DNA of 64,000 nt. It comes from Marinoscillum sp. 108. Its GTDB lineage: Bacteria > Bacteroidota > Bacteroidia > Cytophagales > Cyclobacteriaceae. Below are positions 29,504 to 39,673 of the stretch, piece after piece. The stretch lies in the NCBI RefSeq assembly GCF_902506655.1, contig NZ_LR734808.1, positions 2,356,001 to 2,420,000 of the forward strand, given 5' to 3'. The translations under genes and the position numbers were made by a program. A model generated the notes under the pieces. It saw only the letters and a list, made by a program, of their open reading frames with translations, was not told the origin of the DNA and made no database searches. How positions within the stretch are numbered: position 1 is the stretch's first letter; the number at the start of each line of letters is the position of its first letter.

Positions 29504-31247
29504 ACATAAGACTATGAATTCACCATCTTTAGCGGTAGAGAAGGAGCCCAAACAATCCACGATCAAGGTATCGGGAGCAGAGGCGGTTTTATTATGCCTG
29601 ATCGAAGAAGGAGTTGATGTCATATTTGGCTATCCCGGAGGGGCCATCATGCCTATTTATGATGCGCTGTATGGTTATGCCGACAAGCTCAACCACATTC
29701 TGACCAGACACGAGCAAGGCGCGGCACATGCTGCACAAGGATATGCCAGAGTCAATGGTCGTACTGGCGTCTGCTTTGCCACCTCAGGCCCGGGAGCCAC
29801 CAACCTCATCACCGGCATAGCCGATGCTCAGATTGACTCTACGCCTTTGGTCGCCATCACCGGCCAGGTACCTTCGCACCTTTTGGGCACAGATGCCTTT
29901 CAGGAAACGGACGTGGTAGGTATCTCCATGCCCGTCACTAAGTGGAACTATCAGGTCACACGCGCTGAAGAAATCCCGGAAGCCATTGCCAGGGCATTCT
30001 ATATTGCCGGTACAGGTAGACCAGGCCCCGTATTGGTGGATATTACCAAAGACGCACAGTTTGGTGAGTTCGAGTTTAGCTATAAGAAATGCACTAAAAT
30101 CAGAAGCTATCACCCTTACCCCATTTTGGAAGAAGACAAGATAGCGGCGGCTGCCAAAATCATCAATGAAGCCAAAAAACCATTTTTGCTGGTAGGGCAC
30201 GGCGTGTTGATTTCGGAAGCTCAAAAAGAGCTACTTGCTTTTGCAGAAAAAGCCAACATCCCGATGGCCTCTACCCTGATGGGCCTCTCTGCAGTACCAG
30301 TGAACCATCCACTCTATGTAGGCTATCTGGGAATGCATGGAAACTATGGCCCCAACATCAAAACCAATGAGTGTGATGTGATGATCGCCATTGGGATGCG
30401 ATTTGACGACCGGGTAACCGGAGATCTCAAAAAATATGCACGTCAGGCCAAAGTCATTCACATAGAAATAGACCCGGCTGAGATTGATAAAAATGTAAAA
30501 ACAACTGTGGCCATCAATGCAGACGCCAAGCAGGCACTGCAATCATTGATCAAGCAGACGGAGTCCAATAATCACCAGGCATGGATCGCAGAATTCAGGG
30601 AGTGTGACAAACTGGAAGAAGAGAAGGTGACCAAAAAGGAGAAATTCCCTACGGAAGGCCCCATTTTGATGGCTGAAGTGATCCGAATGATCTCTGACAA
30701 GACCGAAGGTAAAGCAGTGATCGTGACGGACGTAGGGCAGCACCAGATGGTAGCCAGCCGCTACTACGAGTTTGCAGACACCGACTCCAATATCACCTCA
30801 GGTGGTCTGGGTACCATGGGGTTTGCCCTGCCGGCCTCCATGGGCGCACAGGTAGGTCGTCCGGACCGTACCGTCATTGCAGTGATCGGGGACGGTGGCT
30901 TTCAGATGACCATACAGGAGCTGGGTACAATCGCTCAGAATAACCTGGGTGTTAAAATTCTGATCCTCAACAATAACTTCCTGGGGATGGTACGTCAGTG
31001 GCAGCAGCTTTTCCATGACAGAAGATATTCTTTCACCGAATTGACCAACCCCGACTTTCAGAAAATCACTGAAGGCTACGGCATCAAAACCAACAAGGTC
31101 TCCGAGAGAGCCGCATTGAATGCAGCGATCGACGAATGGTTGGCTGATAAAGGTCCTACCCTGCTGGAAGTAGTGGTAGAGAAAGAAGAAAACGTATTTC
31201 CAATGGTACCATCAGGAGCCTCCGTATCTGACATCAGATTAGAGTAA
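29496..31247 (+). CDS. ilvB: Acetolactate synthase large (catalytic) subunit
   Basis: 583 residues from ATG 29496; ATG 29514 is an alternative start. This TPP- and FAD-dependent enzyme makes acetolactate and acetohydroxybutyrate. Evidence: [16 protein letters not shown], the TPP-activating E73 in [25 protein letters not shown], and the TPP-binding [15 protein letters not shown] then [13 protein letters not shown]. It lies within the operon, with the regulatory subunit next. Confidence 0.96.
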   Translation: MNKHKTMNSPSLAVEKEPKQSTIKVSGAEAVLLCLIEEGVDVIFGYPGGAIMPIYDALYGYADKLNHILTRHEQGAAHAAQGYARVNGRTGVCFATSGPGATNLITGIADAQIDSTPLVAITGQVPSHLLGTDAFQETDVVGISMPVTKWNYQVTRAEEIPEAIARAFYIAGTGRPGPVLVDITKDAQFGEFEFSYKKCTKIRSYHPYPILEEDKIAAAAKIINEAKKPFLLVGHGVLISEAQKELLAFAEKANIPMASTLMGLSAVPVNHPLYVGYLGMHGNYGPNIKTNECDVMIAIGMRFDDRVTGDLKKYARQAKVIHIEIDPAEIDKNVKTTVAINADAKQALQSLIKQTESNNHQAWIAEFRECDKLEEEKVTKKEKFPTEGPILMAEVIRMISDKTEGKAVIVTDVGQHQMVASRYYEFADTDSNITSGGLGTMGFALPASMGAQVGRPDRTVIAVIGDGGFQMTIQELGTIAQNNLGVKILILNNNFLGMVRQWQQLFHDRRYSFTELTNPDFQKITEGYGIKTNKVSERAALNAAIDEWLADKGPTLLEVVVEKEENVFPMVPSGASVSDIRLE

Positions 31248-31266
31248 CCCATTTAATAAACAAACC

Positions 31267-31860
31267 ATGTCAAACTCTATATATAGCGAAGACAGTAGTG
31301 AGAAAGTGGAAAAAGACTTCACACTTTCGGTGCTTACCGAAGACAAAGCGGGGCTTCTGAACCACATCACGATCATTTTCACCAGGCGGAAAATGAACAT
31401 TATCAGCTTGAATGTATCCACTACGGAGGTGGCGGGAGTTTCCCGATTCACCATCGTGCTGCATTCCACCCGCGAAACCATCGAAAAAGTGGTGAAGCAG
31501 ATCAGAAAGCTCATCGATGTACTAGGAGCCTTTGTTTATGAAGACCATGAGATCTACTATCAGGAAATAGCCCTCTACAAAGTGCCTACCAAGGTGTTTT
31601 TGAACGGCAGCAAGATTGAAGATCTGGTGAGAAACAGCGGCGCACGCATACTGGTGATCGAAGAGGATCACATCATCATAGAAAAAACCGGTCACAAGAA
31701 AGACACTCATGATCTTTACAAAAAACTCGAGCCCCATGGTTTGCTGGAGTTTGTGAGGTCCGGAAGGGTGGCCATTTCCAAATCAAAAAGAAAGACCGAG
31801 GCCTACATCAAGCAATTGGAGGATGCCCCGTCACATTATTTAAGCATAAAAGATTTTTAA
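31267..31860 (+). CDS. ilvN: Acetolactate synthase small (regulatory) subunit
   Basis: 197 residues. The N-terminal ACT domain (about 18-95; FTLSVLTEDKAGLLNHITII) binds valine for feedback inhibition, and the C-terminal ALS_ss_C domain continues to about 175. It starts 19 bp after ilvB. The symbol ilvH would be equally valid. Confidence 0.93.
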   Translation: MSNSIYSEDSSEKVEKDFTLSVLTEDKAGLLNHITIIFTRRKMNIISLNVSTTEVAGVSRFTIVLHSTRETIEKVVKQIRKLIDVLGAFVYEDHEIYYQEIALYKVPTKVFLNGSKIEDLVRNSGARILVIEEDHIIIEKTGHKKDTHDLYKKLEPHGLLEFVRSGRVAISKSKRKTEAYIKQLEDAPSHYLSIKDF

Positions 31861-31888
31861 ACTTATTTTATTACAAACAAACAAAACA

Positions 31889-32935
31889 ATGGCGAAAATC
31901 AATTTTGGAGGTGTAGAAGAGGAAGTAGTAACAAGAGAAGAATTTCCTTTATCAAAAGCTCAGGAAGTACTAAAAGGTGAAACAGTAGCGGTATTAGGCT
32001 ACGGTGTGCAAGGCCCTGGTCAGGCACTCAACCTCAAAGACAATGGCATCAACGTGATCGTTGGTCAAAGAAAAGATTCTAAAACCTGGGACAAGGCAGT
32101 AGCCGACGGATGGGTACCAGGTGAAACGCTTTTCGAACTGGAAGAAGCTTGCGAAAGAGGCACAATCCTACAGTTCTTGCTTTCAGATGCTGGTCAGATA
32201 GCCCTTTGGCCTACCGTAAAGAAATACCTTACTCCAGGAAAAGCACTTTACTTTTCTCACGGGTTTGGTGTGACTTACAAAGAAAAAACAGGCATCATTC
32301 CTCCTGCTGACGTAGATGTGATCCTGGTAGCTCCTAAAGGCTCAGGAACTTCTCTCAGAAGACTTTTTGTAGAAGGAAAAGGACTTAATTCCAGCTTTGC
32401 CATCCACCAGGATGCGACCGGAAAAGCCAAAGACAGAGTAGTTGCTCTGGGTATCGCTGTGGGATCAGGTTACCTGTTCGAAACAGATTTTTACAAAGAA
32501 GTTTCTTCTGACCTTACAGGTGAAAGAGGTACTTTGATGGGTGCTATTCAGGGAATCTTCCGTGCACAGTACGAAGTATTGAGAGCCAATGGTCACTCAC
32601 CTTCCGAAGCTTTCAACGAAACTGTGGAAGAAGCTACTCAGTCACTTTATCCACTGATCGCAGAGAATGGAATGGATTGGATGTATGCCAACTGCTCTAC
32701 TACTGCACAAAGAGGTGCTTTGGATTGGATGGGACCTTTCTATGAAGCGACCAAGCCAGTATTCGAAAAACTCTATAAGTCTGTGACAGATGGTATAGAA
32801 GCTCAGAAATCGATCGACAGCAACTCTCAGCCAGACTACCGGGTAAAACTGGAAGCCGAACTGAAAGAATTGGAAGAATCTGAAATGTGGCAAGCCGGCA
32901 AAGCTGTAAGAAAGCTGCGTCCAGAAAACAGTTAA
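31889..32935 (+). CDS. ilvC: Ketol-acid reductoisomerase (NADP)
   Basis: 348 residues. It converts acetolactate or acetohydroxybutyrate to the dihydroxy acids. The Rossmann motif is LGYGVQGPGQALNLKDNG (G37-x-G-x-x-G), where most bacteria have GSQGHAHA; I recall this variant from Bacteroidota. Other motifs are APKGSGTSLRRLF, the metal-binding DLTGERGTLMGAIQG and EATQSLYPLI. Following ilvN by 28 bp, it completes the common pathway. Confidence 0.95.
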   Translation: MAKINFGGVEEEVVTREEFPLSKAQEVLKGETVAVLGYGVQGPGQALNLKDNGINVIVGQRKDSKTWDKAVADGWVPGETLFELEEACERGTILQFLLSDAGQIALWPTVKKYLTPGKALYFSHGFGVTYKEKTGIIPPADVDVILVAPKGSGTSLRRLFVEGKGLNSSFAIHQDATGKAKDRVVALGIAVGSGYLFETDFYKEVSSDLTGERGTLMGAIQGIFRAQYEVLRANGHSPSEAFNETVEEATQSLYPLIAENGMDWMYANCSTTAQRGALDWMGPFYEATKPVFEKLYKSVTDGIEAQKSIDSNSQPDYRVKLEAELKELEESEMWQAGKAVRKLRPENS

Positions 32936-32943
32936 TCAATAGA

Positions 32944-34215
32944 ATGACTACAAATACTACCCATACGGCTTTTTATCCGGAGGTAGAAGAGGTAAAAAAA
33001 GCACACAATATACTGAGCAAGGTGATCTATCAGACCGCCTTGCAGTATAGCTTCAATCTGAGTGAGCGCTATGACGCCCACATCTATCTCAAAAGAGAAG
33101 ACACCCAGATTGTGCGCTCATACAAAATCAGAGGTGCTTATAATAAAATCACTTCGCTCGCTCCTGATCAGCTCATCAATGGAGTAGTATGTGCCAGTGC
33201 TGGCAACCATGCACAGGGCGTAGCATTCTCCTGTTATAAACTTGGGGTGAAGGGCGTGATTTTCATGCCCGCTCCCACCCCCAAACAAAAAGTGCAGCAG
33301 GTCAAAATGTTTGGCAAAGACAAAGTGGAAGTGATCCTGGCAGGAGACACCTTCGATGATGCCTACCAGACAGCCATGGAATACTGCACAGTGAATAAAA
33401 GCACGTTTGTGCACCCCTTCGATGACCCTAAAGTCATAGAAGGTCAGGCCACCATCGGCCTGGAGTTGTTCAAAGATGCCAACTTCAGCATCGATTATCT
33501 TTTTTTACCAGTAGGTGGCGGCGGATTGTCTGCCGGAGTATCCTCCATTATCAAAGCCCTGAGCCCACATACCCAAATGATCGGTGTGGAGCCTGCCGGA
33601 GCCCCTGCCATGCATGAAGCATTTCAGCAAGGCCATGTGGTGACATTGGAAGAAATAGACAAGTTTGTAGACGGCGCGGCCGTAAAGCGTGTAGGCGAAC
33701 TCACCTACCCGCTCTGCAAAGCCAATCTGGATGAAATAGCCCTGGTAGACGAGGGGAAGCTCTGCTCCTCCCTCATCAGCATGTACAACGAAAGCGGCAT
33801 AGTACTGGAGCCCGCAGGCGCACTTTCGGTGGCCGTACTGGATCAGTACAAAGATCAGATCAAAGGCAAAAACATCATCTGCCTCCTGTCTGGCAGCAAC
33901 AACGACATCACCCGCACCGAAGAAATCCGGGAGCGGTCTTTGCTCCATGAAGATCTGATGCACTACTTTATCATCCGTTTTCCCCAACGCGCCGGAGCAC
34001 TGAAGGAATTTGTGGCCGAAGTACTCGGGCCCGACGATGATATCGTGCACTTTGAATACACCAAAAAGACCTCACGAGAAAAAGGCCCCGCACTCGTAGG
34101 TATCGAACTCAAAGCCAAAGAAGACTTTGAGCCCCTATTGACCCGAATGAAACAAAGGAACTTTTTCGGCGAGTATCTCAATGAAAAACCAGATTTATTT
34201 AGTTATATGATCTGA
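32944..34215 (+). CDS. ilvA: Threonine deaminase (threonine ammonia-lyase, biosynthetic)
   Basis: 423 residues from ATG 32944, eight bases after the ilvC stop; the longer frame into ilvC is rejected. It makes 2-oxobutyrate from threonine, the committed step to isoleucine. PLP Lys61 lies in VRSYKIRGAYNKI, with SAGNHAQGVAFSC and PVGGGGLSAG. The C-terminus has a single ACT-like regulatory domain (about 335-423; FIIRFPQRAGALKEFV), so it is the short form and probably Ile-sensitive. Its placement ties the Thr genes to the Ile genes. Confidence 0.94.
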   Translation: MTTNTTHTAFYPEVEEVKKAHNILSKVIYQTALQYSFNLSERYDAHIYLKREDTQIVRSYKIRGAYNKITSLAPDQLINGVVCASAGNHAQGVAFSCYKLGVKGVIFMPAPTPKQKVQQVKMFGKDKVEVILAGDTFDDAYQTAMEYCTVNKSTFVHPFDDPKVIEGQATIGLELFKDANFSIDYLFLPVGGGGLSAGVSSIIKALSPHTQMIGVEPAGAPAMHEAFQQGHVVTLEEIDKFVDGAAVKRVGELTYPLCKANLDEIALVDEGKLCSSLISMYNESGIVLEPAGALSVAVLDQYKDQIKGKNIICLLSGSNNDITRTEEIRERSLLHEDLMHYFIIRFPQRAGALKEFVAEVLGPDDDIVHFEYTKKTSREKGPALVGIELKAKEDFEPLLTRMKQRNFFGEYLNEKPDLFSYMI

Positions 34216-34311
34216 AATTATTAGACTTTTGGACATTGGATCAGCCAAGTGAACAAAGATTTTTTAAAACCTGTAAACGCGGAGGCCATAAGCCGAAGCT
34301 AAGCGTCAAAT

Positions 34312-36741
34312 ATGAAAGTACTAAAATTTGGAGGTACCTCGGTAGGTAGTGAGGAAGCAATCAGACAAGTAGCCAGAATTGTTCATTCATCTATAGATCA
34401 GTTGGTGTTGGTCACATCGGCTGTGGGTGGAGTCACCGATCAGCTGGTACACATCGGAGAGCTGGCCGCTTCCGGCCGCAAAGATTACGCTTCATTCATA
34501 GAAGGAGTGAAAGTGCAACATGAGCAGCTCTATTATAACCTCATAGAAAACAAACCCGATGAGCAATTCTACAAAATCATCGAAGAGTTTGAAGACATCT
34601 GCAAGGGCGTGTGGCTCCTTCGCGAACTCACCCCCAGAAGTGCAGACTACATCTACAGCACTGGTGAGCGACTTTCTACTTTGATCATTTCTGAGTTTTT
34701 CAGAAACGAGGGAATCGACGTGACCCTCTATGACAGCCGTGACTACATCATCACCGATGATCATTTTGGTCATGCCCACGTAGATTTCAAAGAAACCACT
34801 AAAAGACTCAAAGAAGTCAGCAAGACCTTCAGCAAAGTAAACCTGTTTCCGGGATTCATTGCCTCTACAGCTGACAACCAAACCACCACCCTTGGACGGG
34901 GAGGCTCAGACTACTCTGCCGCCATTCTGGCCGGAGTGCTCGATGCGGATCATTTTGAAGTGTGGACCGATGTGGACGGACTCATGACCGCCGACCCGCG
35001 CATGGTCAAGCGTGCACATTTCATTGAGCACGTTTCCTATGAGGAAGCGCTCGAGCTTTCACACTTTGGCGCTAAAGTGATCTATCCGCCCAGCATCCAG
35101 CCAGCGCTGGAAAAAGGCATCTCCATCACCATCAAAAATACTTTCAACCCGGAGCATCCGGGTACGCTGATCACCAAAGAATGGGATCAGGACAAAGAAT
35201 TGATCAGAGGGATTTCCAGCATCAAAGACATCTCGCTGGTCACCCTCAGTGGCAACAGCATGGTGGGCGTCCCGAAGTTCTCCTACCGCTTCTTCAGGGC
35301 CCTGTCGGAAGCACACATCAATGTGATCCTGATCACTCAGTCCAGTTCTGAGCATTCGATCACCGTGGGGATCGACACGAAAGATTCAAAGGCCGCCGTG
35401 AAAGCCCTCAATGCAGAGTTTGAAGAGCAAATTGAAAATCACAAGATCGACCCGATCCAGGCTGAAAACAACCTTTCGATCATCGCGCTGGTGGGCTCCA
35501 ATATGAAAAATCAGGTGGGGGTTAGTGGCCAGATGTTTAACGTACTGGGTAAAAATGGCGTGAGCATCAAAGCCATCGCTCAGGGATCCTCTGAGCGTAA
35601 TATCTCCGCTGTGATTGCCAAAGATGACCTAAACAAAGCACTGAACGTACTTCATGAGAGCTTCTTCCTTTCTGTCACCAAGAGGATCAACCTCTTCATC
35701 ATCGGTACAGGCAATGTCGGAAAGGCCTTCATCCAGCAGTTGGTTCAGCAATTTACTTACCTCAAGAAACACCATCAGCTGAACATCAAAATCATTGGTC
35801 TGGGCAACTCCCGACTCATGCACTTTGAGAATGATGGAATCCCCCTTTCGAAATGGGAATCCATCCTGCAGGCAGGAGAAAAATACTCCAGCGAGCAGTT
35901 TTTGGAGAAAATGTACAACGCCAACCTACGCAACAGTATTTTCATAGACATTACAGCCTCTGAAGATGTAGCCGGACTCTATCCGCAAATACTGAAAAAG
36001 AGTATTTCGGTGGTTACACCTAACAAAATAGCCGCAACAGGATCCTATGCAGACTACCTCAACCTGAAAGGGATGAGTAGACGCTACGGAAGCAGATTCC
36101 TTTTTGAGACCAACGTATGCGCTGGCTTGCCGGTGCTCTCTACGCTGAGTGATCTGGTAAGAAGTGGCGATCAGATCCACCAGATTGAAGCAGTGCTTTC
36201 CGGTACCCTGGTCTTTTTGTTCAATGAATACAACGGCAAAACCAAGTTTGTAGACGTGATCAAAAAAGCCAAACAACTGGGATACACCGAGCCTGACCCT
36301 CGACTGGATCTTTTCGGATCGGATGTCAAACGAAAAATAGTGATTCTGATCAGAGAAAGTGGCTACAAATGCGACTATGAAGACATTCAATTAAATTCTT
36401 TCCTTCCTGAAAGCTGTCTGGAGAGCAATTCGGTAGAAGACTTCTACACCAAAGTGGAAAAAGAAGAAGCCCACTTCAAAAACCTTTATGAGGCTGCCAA
36501 CAAGGAAGGAAAACGCCTGAAGGTAGTCGCCAAATACAAAAACGGACATGGCTCTGTGGGGCTGGAGGCTGTGGATTCGGCCCATCCTTTTTACAACCTG
36601 GAAGGCAAGGACAACATTGTGCTGTTCTATACCAACCGCTACAAAGAGCAGCCTATGGTGATCAAAGGTGCCGGTGCCGGTGCTGAAGTGACCGCCTCGG
36701 GGATTTTTGCCGATGTACTGAGGCTTGCCCAGACCGACTAG
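34312..36741 (+). CDS. thrA: Bifunctional aspartokinase I / homoserine dehydrogenase I
   Basis: 809 residues. Aspartokinase (1-290; LKFGGTSVGSEEAI, TTTLGRGGSDYSAA) is followed by two ACT domains (about 310-455) and homoserine dehydrogenase (about 460-809; NLFIIGTGNVGKAF, NKIAATG, KGAGAGAEVTASGIFADVLR). It catalyses the first and third steps from aspartate to threonine, normally Thr-inhibited. It begins 96 bp after ilvA; that gap shows no hairpin, so read-through from the ilv genes is likely. Confidence 0.96.
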   Translation: MKVLKFGGTSVGSEEAIRQVARIVHSSIDQLVLVTSAVGGVTDQLVHIGELAASGRKDYASFIEGVKVQHEQLYYNLIENKPDEQFYKIIEEFEDICKGVWLLRELTPRSADYIYSTGERLSTLIISEFFRNEGIDVTLYDSRDYIITDDHFGHAHVDFKETTKRLKEVSKTFSKVNLFPGFIASTADNQTTTLGRGGSDYSAAILAGVLDADHFEVWTDVDGLMTADPRMVKRAHFIEHVSYEEALELSHFGAKVIYPPSIQPALEKGISITIKNTFNPEHPGTLITKEWDQDKELIRGISSIKDISLVTLSGNSMVGVPKFSYRFFRALSEAHINVILITQSSSEHSITVGIDTKDSKAAVKALNAEFEEQIENHKIDPIQAENNLSIIALVGSNMKNQVGVSGQMFNVLGKNGVSIKAIAQGSSERNISAVIAKDDLNKALNVLHESFFLSVTKRINLFIIGTGNVGKAFIQQLVQQFTYLKKHHQLNIKIIGLGNSRLMHFENDGIPLSKWESILQAGEKYSSEQFLEKMYNANLRNSIFIDITASEDVAGLYPQILKKSISVVTPNKIAATGSYADYLNLKGMSRRYGSRFLFETNVCAGLPVLSTLSDLVRSGDQIHQIEAVLSGTLVFLFNEYNGKTKFVDVIKKAKQLGYTEPDPRLDLFGSDVKRKIVILIRESGYKCDYEDIQLNSFLPESCLESNSVEDFYTKVEKEEAHFKNLYEAANKEGKRLKVVAKYKNGHGSVGLEAVDSAHPFYNLEGKDNIVLFYTNRYKEQPMVIKGAGAGAEVTASGIFADVLRLAQTD

Positions 36742-36776
36742 TAAACAATTTTTCTCGAACTCTTGACTTTAGAAAC

Positions 36777-37697
36777 TTGGAAAGCATTCAAGTATTTGCA
36801 CCGGCCTCAGTGGCCAACGTAGGACCGGGTTATGACACTTTTGGCTTTGCCATAGAGCAGCTGGGAGATGTGATTACACTTACCAAACGAAATGATCATA
36901 AGCTGAAGGTACTGAAGGCAGAAGGTGCCGACCTTCCGACCGATCCTAAAAACAATGTGGCCACCGTGGCCATCCAGTCACTGCTGGACTATCTGGAAAG
37001 TGATCAGGGCATGGACGTGCACATTAAGAAAATATTCAAACCGGGAAGCGGCCTGGGAAGCAGCGCCTCCAGCGCCTCAGGTGCGGTGTTTGCGGCCAAC
37101 CACCTCCTGGGCAACCCGCTGAAACTCGAGAAACTCCTTGATTTTGCGTTGGAGGGTGAAGCACTGGCTTCCAAAAGTTATCACGCCGATAACGTAGCCC
37201 CCTCCCTGCTCGGGGGCTTTCAGGTGGTGCGGAGCTACGAGCCTCTGGAGCTGTTCCGCATTCCCACTCCGGCCGCATTGCGGGTGCTCATCATCTTTCC
37301 GGATGTGGAAATCAAAACCTCAGAAGCCAAAGGATTAATTCCCAAAGAACTCTCCGTGAAGGATGCCCGTGAGCAGTGGGGCAACGTGGGCGCACTGATC
37401 CACGCCATGCATAGTGAGGATTATTCGCTACTTTCCCATGCGGTAAGGGACCGGATCGCTGAGCCTGTCAGAAAACAGCTGATCCCAGAATACGGCAAAG
37501 TCAAGCAAACGACCCTCGACTTTGGAGCTGTGGGTTTCAATATTTCCGGATCAGGGCCCAGCATGTTTGCCTTTTTCAAGAGTTCGGAAGCTGCCAAGGC
37601 CTGTATGGTTAAAATTGAAAAAATGTACCAAAAGGTGAATCTCCCGGTCATGCTGCATTTGACCAAAATCAATCCAAACGGGTGTCAGATCCTTTAA
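36777..37697 (+). CDS. thrB: Homoserine kinase
   Basis: 306 residues, starting at TTG 36777. No ATG or GTG fits, since the family N-terminus (VFAPASVANVGPGYDTFGFA) begins six codons later. The GHMP ATP-binding loop PGSGLGSSASSASG is at about 89-102, and the GHMP C-terminal motif VGFNISGSGPSMFAFF is present. It phosphorylates homoserine for ThrC. It is 35 bp from thrA and 16 bp from thrC. Confidence 0.94.
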   Translation: MESIQVFAPASVANVGPGYDTFGFAIEQLGDVITLTKRNDHKLKVLKAEGADLPTDPKNNVATVAIQSLLDYLESDQGMDVHIKKIFKPGSGLGSSASSASGAVFAANHLLGNPLKLEKLLDFALEGEALASKSYHADNVAPSLLGGFQVVRSYEPLELFRIPTPAALRVLIIFPDVEIKTSEAKGLIPKELSVKDAREQWGNVGALIHAMHSEDYSLLSHAVRDRIAEPVRKQLIPEYGKVKQTTLDFGAVGFNISGSGPSMFAFFKSSEAAKACMVKIEKMYQKVNLPVMLHLTKINPNGCQIL

Positions 37698-37713
37698 AAG
37701 AACCGAATTCAAG

Positions 37714-38997
37714 ATGAAATTTTACTCCACCAATGGCCAGTCCAGTCCGGTATCGTTTAAAGAAGCAGTCATCAAGAGCCTGCCCTCAGACAAAGGGCTG
37801 TACTATCCTGAGGAAATACCAGAACTCGATTTCCTGTTTTTGGAAACCCTCAGCTACTACTCCCTTCCTCAGATAGGGTTTGAAGTATTGAGGCAATTCT
37901 GCAAGGATGATATCCCTGAGACCAAACTGCAGGAAATCCTGGAGGGGGCGCTCAACTTTGAGATCCCCGTGGTAGAAGTAGAAAAAAACATCCATGCCCT
38001 GGAGCTATTTCATGGCCCCACCTACGCCTTCAAAGATGTAGGTGCCCGGTTTCTGGCCAGATGCCTGGGCTATTTCAACGAAACAGAAAATAAGGAAGTC
38101 ACCATACTGGTGGCCACCTCTGGTGATACCGGCGGAGCGGTAGCCTCCGGCTTCTATGAAGTACCTGGTGTCAATGTGGTCATCTTGTACCCTAGCGGGA
38201 AGGTGAGTGACTTACAGGAAAAGCAACTCACTACACTGGGCAAAAACATCAAAGCCATCGAAGTAAAAGGCAACTTTGATGACTGCCAGGCCATGGTGAA
38301 AAAGGCTTTTCACGACACTGACATTAATGCAAAGCTCAACCTGAGCTCAGCCAACTCCATCAACATCGCCCGATGGCTACCTCAGTCGCTCTACTACTTC
38401 GAGGCATACAAGCAGCTCCAAAAAGATAAGCTGGTGGTGTCCGTGCCTTCGGGAAATTATGGCAACATCACGGCCGGTATGCTCGCCAAAAAAATGGGTC
38501 TGCCCATTCATAGATTTATTGCTGCCAGCAATGCCAACGACGTGGTGCCCAGGTACCTCATCGACGAACAATATTCGCCCCGGCCTACAGTACCTACCCT
38601 ATCCAATGCCATGGATGTGAGTGATCCAAGCAATCACCCCAGGATGCTGGAACTGCACGAAAAGAGTTTCAAAGACATCATCAAACACATCTCTGGCTTC
38701 ACCCTCAGCGATGAGCAAACCCTGAAGGTCATGAAAGAATGCGATCAGGAAAACAACTACATCCTGGACCCGCATGGGGCCATTGGGTATGCAGCCCTGA
38801 AAGCTGGTCTACAAAAGAAGGAAACAGGCCTCTTCCTGGAAACCGCCCACTATAGCAAGTTTCTCAGCACGGTAGAGCAGGCACTGGGGAAAGAAATACA
38901 ACTGCCCGATTTCGTATCTGAACTCATGAAAAAAGAGAAAGAGGCAATCCTGATCAACAATGATTACGAGGCTTTTAAGGCATTTTTAATGGAGTAA
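37714..38997 (+). CDS. thrC: Threonine synthase
   Basis: 427 residues. This PLP fold-type II enzyme releases phosphate from O-phosphohomoserine to give threonine. Lys107 lies in GPTYAFKDVGARFLAR, with TSGDTGGAVASGF and SVPSGNYGNITAGMLA. It is the last gene of the nine-gene operon. No clear hairpin terminator follows before the methyltransferase gene, 68 bp on. Confidence 0.95.
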   Translation: MKFYSTNGQSSPVSFKEAVIKSLPSDKGLYYPEEIPELDFLFLETLSYYSLPQIGFEVLRQFCKDDIPETKLQEILEGALNFEIPVVEVEKNIHALELFHGPTYAFKDVGARFLARCLGYFNETENKEVTILVATSGDTGGAVASGFYEVPGVNVVILYPSGKVSDLQEKQLTTLGKNIKAIEVKGNFDDCQAMVKKAFHDTDINAKLNLSSANSINIARWLPQSLYYFEAYKQLQKDKLVVSVPSGNYGNITAGMLAKKMGLPIHRFIAASNANDVVPRYLIDEQYSPRPTVPTLSNAMDVSDPSNHPRMLELHEKSFKDIIKHISGFTLSDEQTLKVMKECDQENNYILDPHGAIGYAALKAGLQKKETGLFLETAHYSKFLSTVEQALGKEIQLPDFVSELMKKEKEAILINNDYEAFKAFLME

Positions 38998-39065
38998 TCT
39001 GATACTTTCCAGATTCTTTATTTCAAACAGGCCTGTAGATCGGCCAATAGTGAACCCTAATCAAA

Positions 39066-39647
39066 ATGAACCAATCCAATATCCTCGACATCCCCAGAGT
39101 ATACCCAAAACTGGAAGCCAGGTGCAGCGAAATTGGCTTCACCATGCCCTCTGATATATACATAGGAACACTGCTGAAATCCCTGATTGCCTCCAAGCCA
39201 AATGCCCGGGTGCTTGAACTGGGCACAGGCATGAGTCTATCACTCGCCTGGATGGTGGAGGGACTGGATGAGCATTCGGAGTTGATCAGTATTGACAATG
39301 ATCCTCAACTTATTAAAATAGCCAGGGAATTTTTCGCCAATGAGCCCAGGGTGAGCCTAGTCTGTACTGATGGAGCCGATTGGATAAAAAGTTATCAAGA
39401 TGGGGCTTTTGACCTAATCTTCGCAGATGCATGGCCGGGTAAATATAGCGAACTCAACGAAACGCTCAGCCTCTTAAAAGTAGGTGGTATCTATGTTATA
39501 GACGACATGAATCCTCAGCCCAACTGGCCGGAGGGACATGCCGCCAAAGCAGAAAAACTGACCGCCTATCTCGAATCAAGAGAGGACTTTACTATCACAA
39601 AGATGAACTGGTCAACAGGCGTCATTATTTGTACCAAAAGGTACTGA
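39066..39647 (+). CDS. SAM-dependent O-methyltransferase-like protein
   Basis: 193 residues with a class I Rossmann fold: VLELGTGMSLSLAWMV (motif I), SIDNDPQLIKIARE (motif II), FDLIFADAWPGKYSELNETL and GGIYVIDDMNPQPNW. It resembles the small O-methyltransferase / Methyltransf_24 group. The substrate is unknown. It sits 68 bp after thrC on the same strand and may be co-transcribed, though no pathway link is evident. Confidence 0.82.
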   Translation: MNQSNILDIPRVYPKLEARCSEIGFTMPSDIYIGTLLKSLIASKPNARVLELGTGMSLSLAWMVEGLDEHSELISIDNDPQLIKIAREFFANEPRVSLVCTDGADWIKSYQDGAFDLIFADAWPGKYSELNETLSLLKVGGIYVIDDMNPQPNWPEGHAAKAEKLTAYLESREDFTITKMNWSTGVIICTKRY

Positions 39648-39673
39648 TGAGCATTGTGTTCAGAGGCTCAGGA

